In this document: one piece after another, positions 49,590 to 50,053 of the stretch
How positions within the stretch are numbered: position 1 is the first letter of the stretch
How the letters are laid out: each line of letters begins with the position of its first letter
Assembly (NCBI GenBank): GCA_016197205.1
Contig: JACPWG010000019.1
Coordinates: 1-50,053 of the forward strand
DNA from: Planctomycetota bacterium
GTDB taxonomy: Bacteria > Planctomycetota > MHYJ01 > WSZJ01 > JACPWG01
Direction: 5' to 3'
DNA: 50,053 nt
Program-made: the position numbers and the translations under genes
Notes under the pieces: generated by a model
The model's input: the letters and a program-made list of their open reading frames with translations, nothing else
What the model was told of the DNA's origin: nothing
The model's database searches: none

Positions 49590-50053
49590 TCACCGCGTCT
49601 CCAGGAGTTCGTACCGCAGGATCTGGATCGGCCCCTCGAACAGGATGGAGATGTCGTCGATCACGGGCGTCACGCAGAGGGGGAGGAGGTCCGGCGGGAT
49701 CACGAAGTCGATCGTATACGCGACCTCGTTATTGGCGACGATCACGGCCGGCATCCCCGCCCGCAGCAGGTCATCGACGCTGGCGCCGTTCTTCGGGATC
49801 TTTTTTTTGCCGGAGCCGCCGCCGTTCCCCTTGGGACCGCCGCCGCCGGCGCCGCCCGTCACCATCGGGGGCAGCCCGTTTCCGGGCACCGGCTTCACCA
49901 GCCGGCGTCGGGGCGGCGGGCCATCGCTCCTGCCGCTGCCGCCCCCCCCGCCCCCTCCGGAGCCCCCCTCTTCCTCCGGGCCTTCGACGTCCCCATCCCC
50001 GTTCACCCCGCCGCCGCCGCCGCCGCCGCCACCCGACCCACCCGAGCTGCCAC
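49590..50053 (-). CDS. C-terminal part of a Gly-rich protein (cut by window edge)
   Basis: The reverse-strand frame is open from 49590 to the end of the window, so this is a 3' fragment of a larger gene. The visible part begins with poly-Gly/Ser runs (up to nine Gly), continues with VNGDGDVEGPEEEGG and more Gly, then a basic patch (PRRRLVKPVPGNG, KKKIPKNG), and ends with a compact 60-residue domain (DDLLRAGMPAVIVANNEVAYT, IDDISILFEGPIQILRYELLE). It is not recognised. An in-frame GTG at 50006 is unlikely to be the real start because Gly-rich coding continues upstream of it. Confidence 0.55.
   Translation of the reverse strand, partial: GSSGGSGGGGGGGGGVNGDGDVEGPEEEGGSGGGGGGGSGRSDGPPPRRRLVKPVPGNGLPPMVTGGAGGGGPKGNGGGSGKKKIPKNGASVDDLLRAGMPAVIVANNEVAYTIDFVIPPDLLPLCVTPVIDDISILFEGPIQILRYELLETR

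Overview
The window is about 50 kb of very GC-rich, gene-dense bacterial chromosome with roughly 36 supportable protein genes and no rRNA, tRNA, CRISPR array or transposase that I can see. The gene style points to Planctomycetota or a close high-GC relative: a membrane protein with an LGRWFQ/LATLL N-terminus, Ser/Thr kinases with a short N-terminal helper domain, HEAT and TPR proteins, and M23 and DUF255 proteins. This assignment is an inference; there is no marker gene such as 16S rRNA to confirm it.

Layout. 1-9.3 kb (+): a repeat-filled leader, a TPR membrane protein, a HEAT-repeat exported protein behind a consensus sigma70 promoter, an ABC exporter pair, a TPR protein, rsfS and a GT-C type membrane glycosyltransferase. 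9.2-17.6 kb (-): a planctomycete-style membrane protein, then a molybdenum hydroxylase cluster (FAD, Mo and 2Fe-2S subunits) whose FAD subunit carries the extra 4Fe-4S loop of 4-hydroxybenzoyl-CoA reductase, a membrane-anchored helical protein and an exported agmatine-deiminase-like enzyme. 18.5-23.4 kb (+): fxsA, a B12-dependent ribonucleotide reductase with a long structured leader, and a coiled-coil PD-(D/E)XK-like protein. 23.8-25.3 kb (-): a cupin and a TPR protein. 25.8-35.8 kb (+): a kinase, inorganic pyrophosphatase, an M23-like protein, a RyR/TPR/SLOG-like/cyclase fusion, a pentameric ligand-gated ion channel, and a three-gene bufferin-like RiPP operon. 36.1-37.9 kb (+): a DUF255 thioredoxin-domain protein. 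38-50 kb (-): a heparinase II/III-like protein, a 1219-residue receptor kinase, class I aldolase, an FHA-GAF-HD-GYP phosphodiesterase, an exported coiled-coil protein, and the end of a Gly-rich protein that runs off the window.

The most interesting system is at 33.2-35.8 kb. A Tat-exported, lipobox-bearing peptide with three near-identical six-cysteine modules (18 module cysteines) is followed by a DUF692/MNIO iron enzyme and a DUF2063 partner that overlaps it by 8 bp. This is the layout of bufferin-type metallophore RiPPs, with an unusual triplicated and apparently lipidated precursor. The RyR-SLOG-cyclase fusion at 29.3 kb and the bacterial Cys-loop-type channel at 31.9 kb are also uncommon.

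The spaces between genes are unusual. They are filled with dispersed repeats: a 140-bp element present in two inverted copies about 96% identical, a 166-bp MITE-like element with terminal inverted repeats and a truncated second copy, several foldback palindromes, and short word-like repeats. Some of these reach into coding regions and alter gene ends.
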